This document shows positions 32,694-43,620 of a stretch of DNA of 64,000 bases, piece by piece. Source of the DNA: Rhynchospora pubera (taxonomy: Eukaryota; Streptophyta; Magnoliopsida; Poales; Cyperaceae); contig CM051460.1 in NCBI GenBank assembly GCA_028095005.1, positions 111,759,039-111,823,038 of the forward strand. The letters are read 5' to 3'. The position numbers were made by a program, and so were the translations under genes. Position 1 is the stretch's first letter, and each line of letters starts with the position of its first letter. The notes beneath the pieces are model-generated. The model did no database searches, was not told the DNA's origin, and saw nothing but the letters and a program-made list of their open reading frames with translations.

Positions 32694-34914
32694 AAGAGAT
32701 TTTTGCTAGCAGCTGTTCTTCTGTAATATATTTCTTTTTCAGAGTCTTCCCTGTCTTCTTTTCCCATAGTGCCACAAGCTGATTCAAGGAGTAATAATTT
32801 TTACTCGGCCTCACATACAATATTTTGTTGAGAGTTCTTGGGTCATTCGCGGCTTTTATGACGTAAGCAGCAACGTCTCGCTCATTAACATAGATTGCTG
32901 AAACGTTATTCAAATTTCACTATCAATACAATTTATTATTCTCACGTGAATTTCAATTAAAAATTATCAAAGATTAACAAATTTGTTTACCTTGAGTCTC
33001 TCCATCACCTATGATGTTTACTTTACCCTGGATAGGAGGTGAAACTTCTGCTTGGCCTAGCCGTGGAAGGAAGAAAGACTGGAAGAAGTTGCTGCAAATA
33101 ATTGTATGTGGAATACCATAATTCCTAGTCATTTGTCTAATTTGTGCCTTCATCATAAACATAGTCTTTGCCGGTTCAACAGGATCAACACGTTCCGCAT
33201 CCGTGCCAAACTCCGAAGGAATAAATCTCTGGAATATTATTATTGAAGAAAAATAATTGAGAAATTTTATTTTGATGTGTAAGTTTGGTTTCAGCAGCTT
33301 TTGAAGCCCTTTGTTTTGTAGCAATAGATATGAGAATTAATTAAATGCAAATAGAATACATGCACACAGTAGTTATCATATCTATAATTAATTATGTTAT
33401 AATTATTGAATTAATATATATTTTTTATTACCTTGATATTTCCTGCTTCCATGATAGCTTTAAGAATTTTGGTTTGGCCCCCCAATTGTGCCGGTTCATG
33501 CCCCAAAGCTGAAATAATCACATCCACTTTCTTCACCGCCTCCAACAATATTTCGTAATCATGTATTGACCCCTGAATTTTTAAAAATTGCTCTAATTTT
33601 TTGTTTGCATCAAGCATCATAAAGTATGAACATAGATACCGTAAATTGACTTCTATAAAAATAAATTGTTGATTGCAAATATGCTACTATTACCGTGCTA
33701 CCTATAGTAGTATAGTTCCCCAAACATTGAGGATGAAAATGTGTCGAATGAACGTTATCTTGTGGATATATTGTTTGTAAGACCATGTTCCTCACTGGTA
33801 AACTCTGAAATTTTAAATTTTTGTGAATCTGTACTACTACACTTTTCAGTTGAAATTACGGGCACAATTTGTGTAAGCAATTAATGATGACTAAATTATA
33901 TAGTCTACCTCTTAGTTAATTTACATATATGCAGTCCACCATAATTCTTTTTGACGGATTTATGGCAAAGTACATTTCTAGAACTTAAATATATAGTCGT
34001 TTTTGGAAATTCCTTTTAAGCTAAATTTAATGATGGCAACAAAATTATTTCTGACCTATAGCCGATCCTATATTCTCTGTTTTCACTTTTCACAACCAAT
34101 GCAAAACTTCATTTCGTTCACAATGAAATTTGCAGAGAAGGAAATTACAATTTTCGGCCTAATTAATTAAGTTTCGATCCCTGTTTTGCTTCTCTTCAAG
34201 GCAATATTAGTTTGTGTATGAAGGCACGAGTTGTCCATGAATTATTTACTGCTTTTATTTCCTCTGATAGATTGTCTTATTTATGCACGAACCAACACAC
34301 ACACACACACGGATACACATGCATACAAGCACGTATGTAGAAAAGAAACCTGAAAACGGAGAAATGTAGAGCGAGAAACACTCGCAAAGTACTAAGCCAT
34401 CCCACCATTTCCTCAGTCCACGTCCGTATATCATATTATTGTATATATTCAGCATTACATAAATGTAACTTTTTAATATGCACGTGTTGATGTGAAGTAC
34501 CAATACAATATTATTATAGTTCGTTAATTCGTACGAGCGGTCAAGTGCTCTTTCTAGAAATGAATTTCCGATAACTAAATATTTGGAAAGTGTGGCATTT
34601 AATTTGCAGATAAAAGGACTTTTAATTAGACATCTAGTTATCCAGAATACAGTGGGTTCTAAGATATATACAAAGATTATAGATGCACCATTTTTAAGTA
34701 TATAATGAGAGATACATACAAAGATGAGTTCGACTCCGAGACTAACAAAATACTCCAGAAGATCCTTTTTCTCGGTATCGTCGGCTTCCGGCGGCCTCGT
34801 TAAAACAAAGGTCGGATAGTTAGCATGGATACTGGCATCAACGACATACCTCCCAAAATTGCCGGTCCCACCAATGACCAAAATCTTGGTCCGTTTTCCA
34901 TCCACGGTTGCCAT
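32694..34914 (-). pseudogene. isoflavone reductase-like / PCBER-like NADPH reductase, 3' exon missing
   Basis: Four exons: 34720-34914, 33432-33572, 32991-33228, 32694-32897, with GT-AG borders and matching phases. About 259 residues are encoded against about 308 for the family. The N terminus has the NADPH-binding GGTGNFGRYVV (14-24). Later come VDVIISALGH, RFIPSEFGTDAERVDPVEPAKT, the MMKAQIR segment with the catalytic Lys position of PCBER/IFR enzymes, and DPRTLNKILYVRPSKN then LVALWEKKTGKTL. Family members reduce phenylpropanoid or isoflavonoid substrates in the cytosol. After exon 4 a donor (TT|GTGAGC) is present but no terminal exon (ESPFP...VKGDQ...DVKYTTVDEYL type) is found down to the retrotransposon and the NLR. 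It is therefore truncated or has a very distant exon. IFR, PCBER and pinoresinol reductase cannot be told apart here. Confidence 0.82.
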
Positions 34915-36313
34915 GGTGAACTAGCACTAGCACTCAAAAAAAAAAAAAAAAAAAAAGAGGAGGAAAGTCTTTTATGTTTTATACTTTTTTTTTTATAAAC
35001 GAATGGGCTATTTAACTTAAACTAGGTAGAGAGCATGCAGCTCCATATTTATACTCGATATTGGTTGGACATGTGTAGCTCGTGGGGCTCTTCATTGCTC
35101 TTATTATATTCTTGGTTTTTATATTTCGTGCATAGGGAAGCTTATTTTGAAGGCTAGGATTTTACATTTTTGTTTTTATGGTATTTAGGTAATTATTGTT
35201 GTTGTTGTTATATGCTTCATAGCATGTTTTGTTTTGAATGTACAAAAGATGTCCGAAATATGCCTTAAATTGCTGTACAAAAAATGTTAATTATAATGAC
35301 AACTACTTTGTATAGCAATTTAAGGCATTTTTTGAATGACAACTACTTTCTGCGCAGAAAAATAGTTCTCAATTAATAGTTTGTATAACTACTTTCTTGT
35401 ATTGAGAACTACTTTGTACAGCAATTTAAGTATATGCCTCAATTAGTTATGTTCGGCATGTTTGAATGACAACTACTTTCTGCGCAGAAAAAGAGTTATT
35501 CTGCTGGTATTTTTGTACTCCTCGGTTACTACTATATTATTTCCTTCCATCTTTGTCAATATATATATTGAGCTGCAAGAGGGGGAAAAAAATAATGTTA
35601 AAAATATAATATCCAAAATAAGTAGATAAAGAAAGTGCTTTGATTCAGGATCGGACGCGCGCGATTGATGTCAGATCTAGAAGTGAAACATGTGCAATCA
35701 TGTGTAATGTTTTTGAACTTGCGGTATTTTAAACAATTAAAGATTAAATTAAAAAGAAGGGGGGAGAAGACAATTTTTTTTTTGAAGACCAGACTTTTAA
35801 TCAAAAGTTCCAATCACCGTTTGGATTACTGTTATCAGACTCAACGATTGATTTTCAGAAAATAAAAAATCTGGTGTTTAAGAAACCGACATTTTTTTAA
35901 AAAAATAATAAAATATCAAATATAATTAAAGTAATCTAAAGAAACATAATTCACGAAACTAAAATCGATGACACGTCTGGAGATATTATTAACAAAGTTA
36001 ACGTCGCACAATGGACCAGAAAAGTATTATTATTTTTTTTCCACATCTCTCTATTTCGACAAAATGGAGGGTGAGTTTTGAGAATTGATAGTAGAAATGG
36101 GAATTTTGAGAATAATTATTAAGAACGGTGAAAATTGAGTTTTTTTTTTTTTAAAAACAATGCTACTATCCATGAGAATAGTGCTGGATAACATAAATAT
36201 ATTAGTTTTTTATCTACTTTTCCAACTAATTATAATTTTAATTTGATAGCATTATTTTCATTTCAAACGTATCTTAACATTATTTTTCAAAATTAAGACG
36301 TTTATTGTATTGA
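34915..36313. other. upstream region of the reductase
   Basis: Starts with a 20-A run (on the plus strand) just 5' of the ATG. At 35299-35493 are diverged direct repeats including two copies of GAATGACAACTACTTTCTGC with a TTCTGCGCAGAA palindrome (35348-35359 and 35478-35489). No gene is seen. Confidence 0.5.
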
Positions 36314-36321
36314 GAACCAGC

Positions 36322-36577
36322 CAGGGGCGAAGCTACAGCCTGAAAGGTGGGTCCATGGACCCACCTTAAAGAAAAATTTATTTGAAGTAGTACTTATGTG
36401 TAAGTAAAAAAATTTATATGACCCATCTAAAAAAGTTCGAAGGACCCATCTTAGAAAATCAGAAATTAATTTGTCTCCTCTTACAAGTGATTTCTTCTTA
36501 TTAAACATTATGTTGTACATATATTTGAAAAAAAAAATTATGGACCCTGCTAACATGAAATCCTAGCTACGCCCCTG
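36322..36577. mobile_element. hAT-family MITE with 8-bp target duplication
   Basis: 256 bp. Left end CAGGGGCGAAGCTA and right end TAGCTACGCCCCTG are inverted repeats with one mismatch in 14. They are flanked by a perfect 8-bp duplication GAACCAGC (36314-36321 and 36578-36585). CAGGGGCGGAGCTA-type ends and 8-bp duplications are typical of plant hAT MITEs. No coding capacity. Confidence 0.93.
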
Positions 36578-36585
36578 GAACCAGC

Positions 36586-37621
36586 TCTTGATCTAGTGAC
36601 AAAGAGCAATGCACCTTGAATTAAAAATCGTAGGTGGTCTTTTATAGATATTTAATTAAAAAAAAAGTTGGAAAGTTTGATCACAATTTATCTTAAAAAA
36701 AAGACATTTATTGTATTTCCTTTTCTATAATTTTCAAAGTTGATGGAATTTACTTAAGTACTATTAATTGTAAACTTTAAATTTTCCAAATATATTGGTG
36801 TTGAGAATCTGAGTTGCCGACTGAGGATCAGATGCAGGCATGCAGCTATCCAATTGTATAATTTGAAAGAAAAATAGAAAATTCGGCATTAATTGTCAAA
36901 CCTGAGAATTCTCTTCCATCTTTTTGTTGTAGCCACTGTCTCAAGTACCAAAATTTAAACTTATATAAAAAAAAACTATACATAAAAAATATAAAGAGGA
37001 TGAAATTGGTAATTATGCAGGGAAAGATATCCTTAATCAGCAGCATTTTAATTAGAACATGAAAACGAATTAAAACTCAATTAAATCATAGTTCTGTCAT
37101 TTAACACTAAACACATTCCTTTTAATTGGATAGTATCAACAAACTTCCAAGTTTTGAATTCAACTTCACCTTATATCATATATTTTCAACGATTCATATG
37201 TGTTCTCATCAATTATAATTAATAAAACCACACTGAGGATCAATTTAGTTATGTGCAACAACAACAGCAAAAAGGAGCATCTGTAAATTGAAATAATTAT
37301 CAATTTATCCTTATTATAAAATTAAAATTTATATTATGATCAATCTGGAGGAGAAGGCAAGGGAGGAGGGATGTGGAGGTGGTGTCGTGGTGTCCGCCAG
37401 TCTATCATCCGATTAAGCTTTCTCACCAACGCAAGCACAGATCCATGTGGGTGTATCGCTTGTACGTAAGGGAGGGCTTAATTTGTACACCCCATGATAT
37501 AAATTTTGCAATAATTATCAAGTTAATCATAATGATAATTATGTGAAAATAGAGACTTAGCTAGCTCTCTCATCTCTTGATATAACAATTAAAAATATTT
37601 TAGCCCCTTCAAACTTTAACG
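36586..37621. other. intergenic, one coding-like fragment
   Basis: Mostly AT-rich. On the minus strand at about 37468-37340 is a GC-richer segment that reads VQAIHPHGSVLALVRKLNRM and ends PPPLPSPPD before a TGA. It could be a relic of a terminal exon; no partner exons are seen and I do not recognise it. Confidence 0.3.
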
Positions 37622-37930
37622 CACTACGCCATTTTTCTTTATTAGTATCGGTTAAATATAGATTATTAGTACCGGTTTTTAAGCGGTACTAATAATAGGG
37701 GTGCTAAAGATAATTTAAAACCGGTACTAAAAAACCGGTGCTAAAAACACGCTGAAATTCGTGGAAAAAAGGCGGAGATCTTTAGTACCGGTTTTTAACT
37801 AATAACCGGTACTAAAGATAACAAATAGTAAAGATAGTAAAAAGTTTTTTTTTAAAAAAAACGGAGATCTTTAGTACCGGTTTTTAGTTAAAAACTGATA
37901 CTAAAGATTATTATTAAAAATATAATTATT
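37622..37930 (+). mobile_element. CACTA-type transposon end with ACCGGT subterminal repeats
   Basis: Starts CACTACGCCATTTTT, a usual CACTA terminus. The next 300 bp hold at least six TAGTACCGGTTTTT-like motifs in both orientations. One pair forms a perfect 16-bp palindrome, ATCTTTAGTACCGGTT (37778-37793) and its complement (37804-37819), with a 10-base spacer. The opposite end (expected to finish GGCGTAGTG) was not found, so the element is truncated or its borders are unclear. Confidence 0.6.
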
Positions 37931-38268
37931 TTTGCTAGCCATAATTTATCACATATATATCCATATATATCATGGAAAATATATAACCATCACATAAATT
38001 CACAATTATCGCAAATGCACCACATATTGACAATCCAAATTAAATTACATATTCATTAACATTTATAGAATCATTTAAGATTACAAAAAATAAAAAAGAT
38101 AATTAAGTCACCAGATGAATGACAGAAAAGGATTGGTGAAGCTATCCATCTCTTCAATTCTCAAATAAAGCCCTGATCTGTTTTTAATAAAAGAAAAATA
38201 ATATTACATGAAAATCATCAAACAAGTAAAAAAAATCTCATAGTTGAGCAACGATGACAAACCTCATA

Positions 38269-38535
38269 GTATGCCTCTTCTCTTTCTTTGTCTATGTCCA
38301 GAATATGAAACGATTAAAACACTCTACCATCTCACAAGTAATCATATACATTATTTGTAGGATGAAAGTTAAGAGGAGACTGTACAAGTTATAGCGGCAA
38401 ACTACAAGGATCTCTCTTCTATCTTATTTTATATTTTATTTTGTGCTTTATTTTTTAATCTGATCTTTTCAGCTATAATATGATGTATTGAAAGTCTGTT
38501 ATGTTGTGATGTATCAAACTGAACCTCCAAATGTG
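38269..38535 (+). repeat. dispersed 265-bp repeat, copy 1
   Basis: From CTTCTCTTTCTTTGTCTATG to GAACCTCCAAAT. A second copy about 90% identical by eye is at 43012-43282. Copy 1 is followed directly by the short LTR element. Confidence 0.7.
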
Positions 38536-38539
38536 CTAT

Positions 38540-40120
38540 TACAATATCAAATTGGATACCAACTCGTATTTAGTAACTGATATATCGAAAGAAATATGAA
38601 AATTGGAGTTATTGATAGCTCTTCAGGTAATATTCATTGTATAATATTTAACTAGACATTTATATTGTATTGGCAAACACTATCAATCTATCTAATAAAA
38701 ACTAGATATTTATATTGTTGAAATATATTTAGTAGTATGCTAATTTATAGTATTATAATATTTATGATATTATGATATTTGTAGAAATCTATTGTCTAAT
38801 TTGTAAAAGAACAATATTTGATTAACATAAGAAGGGAGTTAACAAAGGTTATAATTCCTAGTTTTTCATAATTCTTTTTCTTTAAGATAAAATGGTATCA
38901 GAGCTGTATCTTGATTCACCAAATCTGAGACCTTTCTTTTTGTTTCCCTTTGATTGAAAACCTGCTGCACCTCCCAATATGGAAACCAAGGCTGAGACAA
39001 AGCCTAAACACTGCTACCCTTGTTGAGTTCCCAACTAACATCATCTTGCAAGTTCTTATAATATGCTACCGATATATTTATGTTAAAAGTAGTTTTTTTT
39101 TAATGTAGGATTAACTTCCGTTTACATGACAGTTGGAATGATGTAAGATTTGTTTTTTTTTTGCGTTTCGCTGAATAAATTAATTTTTTTATAATATGTT
39201 TTTGTTCTCATTTCTTTCTTTTTTTGCAGTTTCGTGGAACTGAAATATCTTTAAATGCTCCAACACAAAAGTACGGTTGCACCAGCTACGCAATAATATC
39301 TATCATAGATGAAGGTCAAACTATCTATCACATGTTTGTTGTTGTGACTAATAGTGATGCAACAAGATGGGTTAAAATTTTACAAGATCACAAAGCTCAT
39401 TACAGCATATTAAGATTATAAGGCGTGTTTGTACCTCCAAATAGATCTCAAAACGAACTTGTTTGGGTTGTTTTTGAAGTTAATGTGAAAAATATACTGA
39501 AAAATAGTCCACGATATTTATTGGAGTCTATAGGGAAAAATATATGACGTTATTATAACAAAAATCATCCAAAAACTATTTACAAGTTCTCAACAATACT
39601 AAAAAAAGCACACATAAGGTAATAAGAACATACATTAACTACATTCTCTTGTGTGTATTTTGGATGGGTGGTAGGATGAGGCTTCACGGTAAAAGTTTAA
39701 ATGTCCTTTCATGAATATATGGGGCTTTTACATTCATAATTATTGGACTAATGATGGATTAAATATTGTAGGCATATAGCCCAAGCAATTGTGTTGTTTG
39801 AAGAGTGGGGAATTTACAATGTCAAACTGGATGCCAACTCGATTTTAGTAACTAATATATCATACAGAAATGTAAAAATTAGAGTAATTGATAGCTCGCT
39901 AGGTAATATATATTTTATAATCTTTAACTAGACATTTATATTGTTGAGTTATATTTAGTAGTATGTTAATTTATAGTATTACAATATTTATGGTATTATA
40001 TTTTTTGTAGAAGTTTAGGGTTTAATTTGTAAAAGAACAATTCTTGATTAATATAAGAAGGGAGCCTAATAAAGTCTATAATTCCTAATTTTTCCGAATT
40101 TTTTTTTCTCTAAGATAACA
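38540..40120 (+). mobile_element. short LTR retrotransposon (TRIM/LARD-like) with tRNA-Met primer site
   Basis: A direct repeat of about 310-350 bp (about 38540-38892 and about 39805-40120) flanks about 900 bp. The primer site TGGTATCAGAGC, complementary to initiator tRNA-Met, sits at 38893-38904 directly after the left repeat. The right repeat ends ACA. No pol is present, so the element is non-autonomous. LTR divergence is high by eye, so it is old. The 5' borders of the repeats are approximate. Confidence 0.65.
39221..39421 (+). pseudogene. exon-like ORF inside the short LTR element
   Basis: Preceded by a pyrimidine tract and TTTGCAG, a good splice acceptor, then about 65 codons (FRGTEISLNAPTQKYGCTSY, TRWVKILQDHKAHYSILRL) and a TAA. 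I do not recognise the protein. It may be a captured terminal exon, or chance. Confidence 0.3.
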
Positions 40121-40379
40121 TATACCTTTCTACACTTTATTTTTTATTATTTACAATAAGAGGAAAAATGAGAAATAGACCAACATATATCAACCGTTCT
40201 ATTTCTATAAGAAAAATATGGCATCAAAATTTGATATCCAATTGGCACTGGTTAAAACATCATGAGTAAGTTTTCCTAAAAAGATTTCACATTTTTACAA
40301 CATTGATTTTTGTCCAAAACGAGTCGCGAGATAAAATCACTCATATTTGACTATTTATATGTAATGTCACATAAATTAA

Positions 40380-40640
40380 TATATGAGAGTAAATATAGTC
40401 AATAACTTTCTCTAATTAAATATTTATTTATCAAAAATTAAAGTATCAGTAGATTGATTTAATTTCTTCTTTAAAATCTCATTCATGTCTTCTCTAACTT
40501 GGACATTTTATCAAGTGTAGTAAGTTTTTTTTTTCTCTAAGATGGTATCAGAGCTTAGACATATTTGGAGGGAAGCATGAGAAGATCTCGCAAGAGTCAA
40601 TAACGCAAACTAGTTTACATTTCTTAATGCGCGAGATCAA
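40380..40640 (+). repeat. LTR end plus primer site, plus-strand module
   Basis: AT-rich LTR-like DNA ends at CTCTAAGA and is followed by TGGTATCAGAGC (40545-40556) and about 85 bp of internal sequence (CTCGCAAGAGTCAATAACGC). The same order appears on the minus strand at 42070-42350 and again at 42440-42650. Confidence 0.6.
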
Positions 40641-41885
40641 ACCAAGAGAAATCCAACTGACTTCCTAAACTTCGTGTTGATAGAAAAAAGACACATAAAT
40701 ATGATACTTTCAAAAATCGTTGGATTTCAATCCATTTCTATAACTTTGATAAGCTACATGTTAAAATAATTAAAACAAAATAATTACACATGTGCAAATA
40801 TTTTTCTAGAATCCTTCAATGGAACAAGTTGATTATTATTTCCGACAACAATTACCATAGTATATATTGGATATCTTAGTATGGCAAAATTAGTATATGA
40901 CAGTCAAGGCCAAAACTTTTGAGATAAATACAAACAAGAAGCAGGATGGACCTACAGTATGAGAAAAATCACACACTCTCTCTTCCATCCACGCACACAA
41001 TTTCTTTCCATCTTTTCTTATATTCAAAGCATTGCTCAAACTACAAAAAATGAGAAATTAAGAGTAAAAATAGAGAGATTAATATGAAATCTTTTTTTCG
41101 GTCATTTTCATACAAGTCATCATTTCTTCGCTATTTATTTCGGTCTTTCTTAAAATCTTAAAACATTGTTGAGAATGGTGAATAATGCGATAAATGTAGT
41201 TTTGTGTTGAAAAAAATATGCATGTATTAGTATGGTTTTATGATTTATGATAAATATTAGTTATGCCGGTGGAGTTTTGACTTTTACTTTAAATTTTTGT
41301 ACATTTTGTGGATGCATGTAGCTACTGTAGTTAACAAATAATTTTTTTTGTGTGAAATGTGATTTAAAATTAAGTGTAAGCATGAAAAATATAATTTATC
41401 TGAATTTAAATATCTTAGAAATTTATTGTGAATGTTGAAGATTTTTAGAAGTAATTTAGATCTATGTATAACATCACTTTATGATTCAATTTTCATTGGT
41501 ATAGTTGCATTGTAAACGCAAAATTGGAACAACAAGTAATCATGTAGTATTTGTTATAATTAATTTAAGTATGAAGAACGTGTTGGAGACTTGGAGTGGT
41601 AAATAATAATTAGGAAGTAAGTTCTACTGAAAATAAATTAGATTTGAATTTAAATACAAAGTCATAATGTAATTTTCGTAAGCATCTAAATCTCAATTTT
41701 TATTGTTAATATGAAGATTTGTGTACATGTAACTATGATAGTGGAGTGTGTTGATGTATGAGACACCGAGCATCACATCAAGCTCGTGTTAGACATGTTT
41801 AATTTTGCTTGAACCCTCGAGTTTTCTTATTTGGAAATTAATAATTGTTAAGATTGAATTTTATGATATATTGATTGCATTCAAT

Positions 41886-41980
41886 GATTTTATCTTTCAC
41901 ATTAATTGTATAACTATATCAATATATGAATGTTAAATCTTTCACATTAATTGTATAACTATATCAATATATGAATGTTA
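41886..41980 (+). repeat. 45-bp tandem duplication
   Basis: Two adjacent copies of a unit starting ATCTTTCACATTAATTG and ending GAATGTTAA. Near-identical, so recent. Confidence 0.75.
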
Positions 41981-41989
41981 AACATGCCA

Positions 41990-42650
41990 AATGAAAATTG
42001 GTAATTTTTGTGACTGATGTATATTAAGGCAGTCAAAATTACGGTTAAACATGTCTTAGTTTAAACAAGAAGAATTTTACATTGTTTTTAAGGAATGTAA
42101 ACCAATTTGCGTTATTGACTCTTGCGAGATTTTTTCCTGCTCCCCTTCAAATACGTCTAAGCTCTGATACCATGTTAGAGAAAAAACTTACCACACTTGA
42201 TAAAATGCCCAAATTAGAGAAGACATGCATAAGATTTTAAAGAAGAAATTCAATCAATTTACTGGTACTTTATTTTTTTTTATAAATAAGCATTTAATTA
42301 AAAAAGATTATAAACTCTATCTACTCTCATATATTAATATGACATTACATATATATGGTCAGATAAATTGGCAATTTTTGTGGTTGATATATATTTTGGC
42401 AGTCAAAATTACGATTAAATATTTCTCCAGTTTGTTTAAACAAGAAGAATTTTACAATTTTTTTAAAGAATGTAAACCAATTTGTGTTATTGACTTTTGT
42501 GATATCTTTTCTTACTCCTCTCCAAATAGGTCTAATCTCTGATACCATATTACAGAAAAAAAAAAACTTACTACACTTGATAAAATGTCCAAGTTAGAGA
42601 AGACATGCATGAGATTTTAAAAAAGGAATTCAATCAATCTACTGTTTTAG
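41990..42650 (-). repeat. inverted LTR/primer-site modules, two in tandem
   Basis: Two diverged direct copies about 375 bp apart. Each holds the reverse complement of TGGTATCAGAGC (GCTCTGATACCA near 42165; a decayed one near 42533) and the same internal sequence as the plus-strand module at 40545. Together they form a large imperfect inverted repeat around about 1.5 kb of spacer. Confidence 0.6.
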
Positions 42651-43011
42651 TGAGAGAATTATTAGCTTAGATTCTTCTAGTTTCAATCAATCATAGAATA
42701 GTATTTATTCTTTAGACTGTGTTAAAGTATCTTATGCAATGTGTATATATTTAAGCTGTTTTAATTTTAGTTCGGTGGAATGAACGTAAAGAGATTTTTT
42801 TTTTATAATGGTCAACTTCATATAATTTATGAGAAAAATTTCAGTGCTAGAGAATTGAGTGCCACAAAATGCCACCATATTTTAGCCGTTAGATTAACAT
42901 GATTGAAGAGTTATCATTAATTAACTCTATCAATACGATATCTCTTAATTTATTTTCAACTGCCAATATTCTTTTTTTTGTTTTTTCAAATGTTGTATAA
43001 TTAATTAATGG

Positions 43012-43282
43012 GTTGTCTTCTCTTTCTTTATCTATGTCCAGAATATGAAACGATTGAAACACTCTACCTTCTCACAAGTAAGCATATATATATTATTTGT
43101 AGGATGAAAGTTAAGAGGATACGATGCAAGTTATAAGGGCAAACTACAAGGATCTCTCTTCTACCTTATTTTATATTTTATTGTGCTTTATTTTTTTCAT
43201 CTGATCTTTTGAGCTACAATATGATGTATTGAAAGTCTGTTATGTTGTGATGTATCAAACTGAACCTCCAAATATGATATTA
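43012..43282 (+). repeat. dispersed 265-bp repeat, copy 2
   Basis: Direct copy of 38269-38535. The two copies bracket the nested LTR fragments, so either a host repeat was duplicated or this is the remaining end of a larger element. Confidence 0.7.
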
Positions 43283-43475
43283 TATCGTTTATCTTTTCTA
43301 TGTTTTTGTTTTCTTTTGTGAATATTATATAATATGTAGTTAATGATCTGATAAATTATCAATATATAACAACTGAATAATAATTTCACATGCTTTTAGA
43401 CTAGCAAATACACCCACCAAATGTGTGAGCAAACTTTTACGAAATCATAGAATGTGAACAACTTTTTACTGTTTT

Positions 43476-43620
43476 GAACATCTATGTTTAGATTCGTAGA
43501 GTCTTATAAGTTATAAGCATAATTTACTTTTTATTATTTTGAACATCTATGTTTAGATTTGTAGAGTCTTATAAGTTATAAGCAAAATTTACTTTTTATT
43601 ATTTTGAACATCTATGTTTA
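43476..43620 (+). repeat. 65-bp tandem repeat
   Basis: Two full copies (43476-43540, 43541-43605) and a partial third of a unit starting GAACATCTATGTTTAGATT. Copies differ at only a few bases. Confidence 0.85.

Noticed and set aside
36846..37046. Minus-strand frame with a WLQQKDGREFS segment before a GT
   Set aside because: A possible exon by eye, but it lacks partners in phase and its start is hydrophobic low-complexity sequence.
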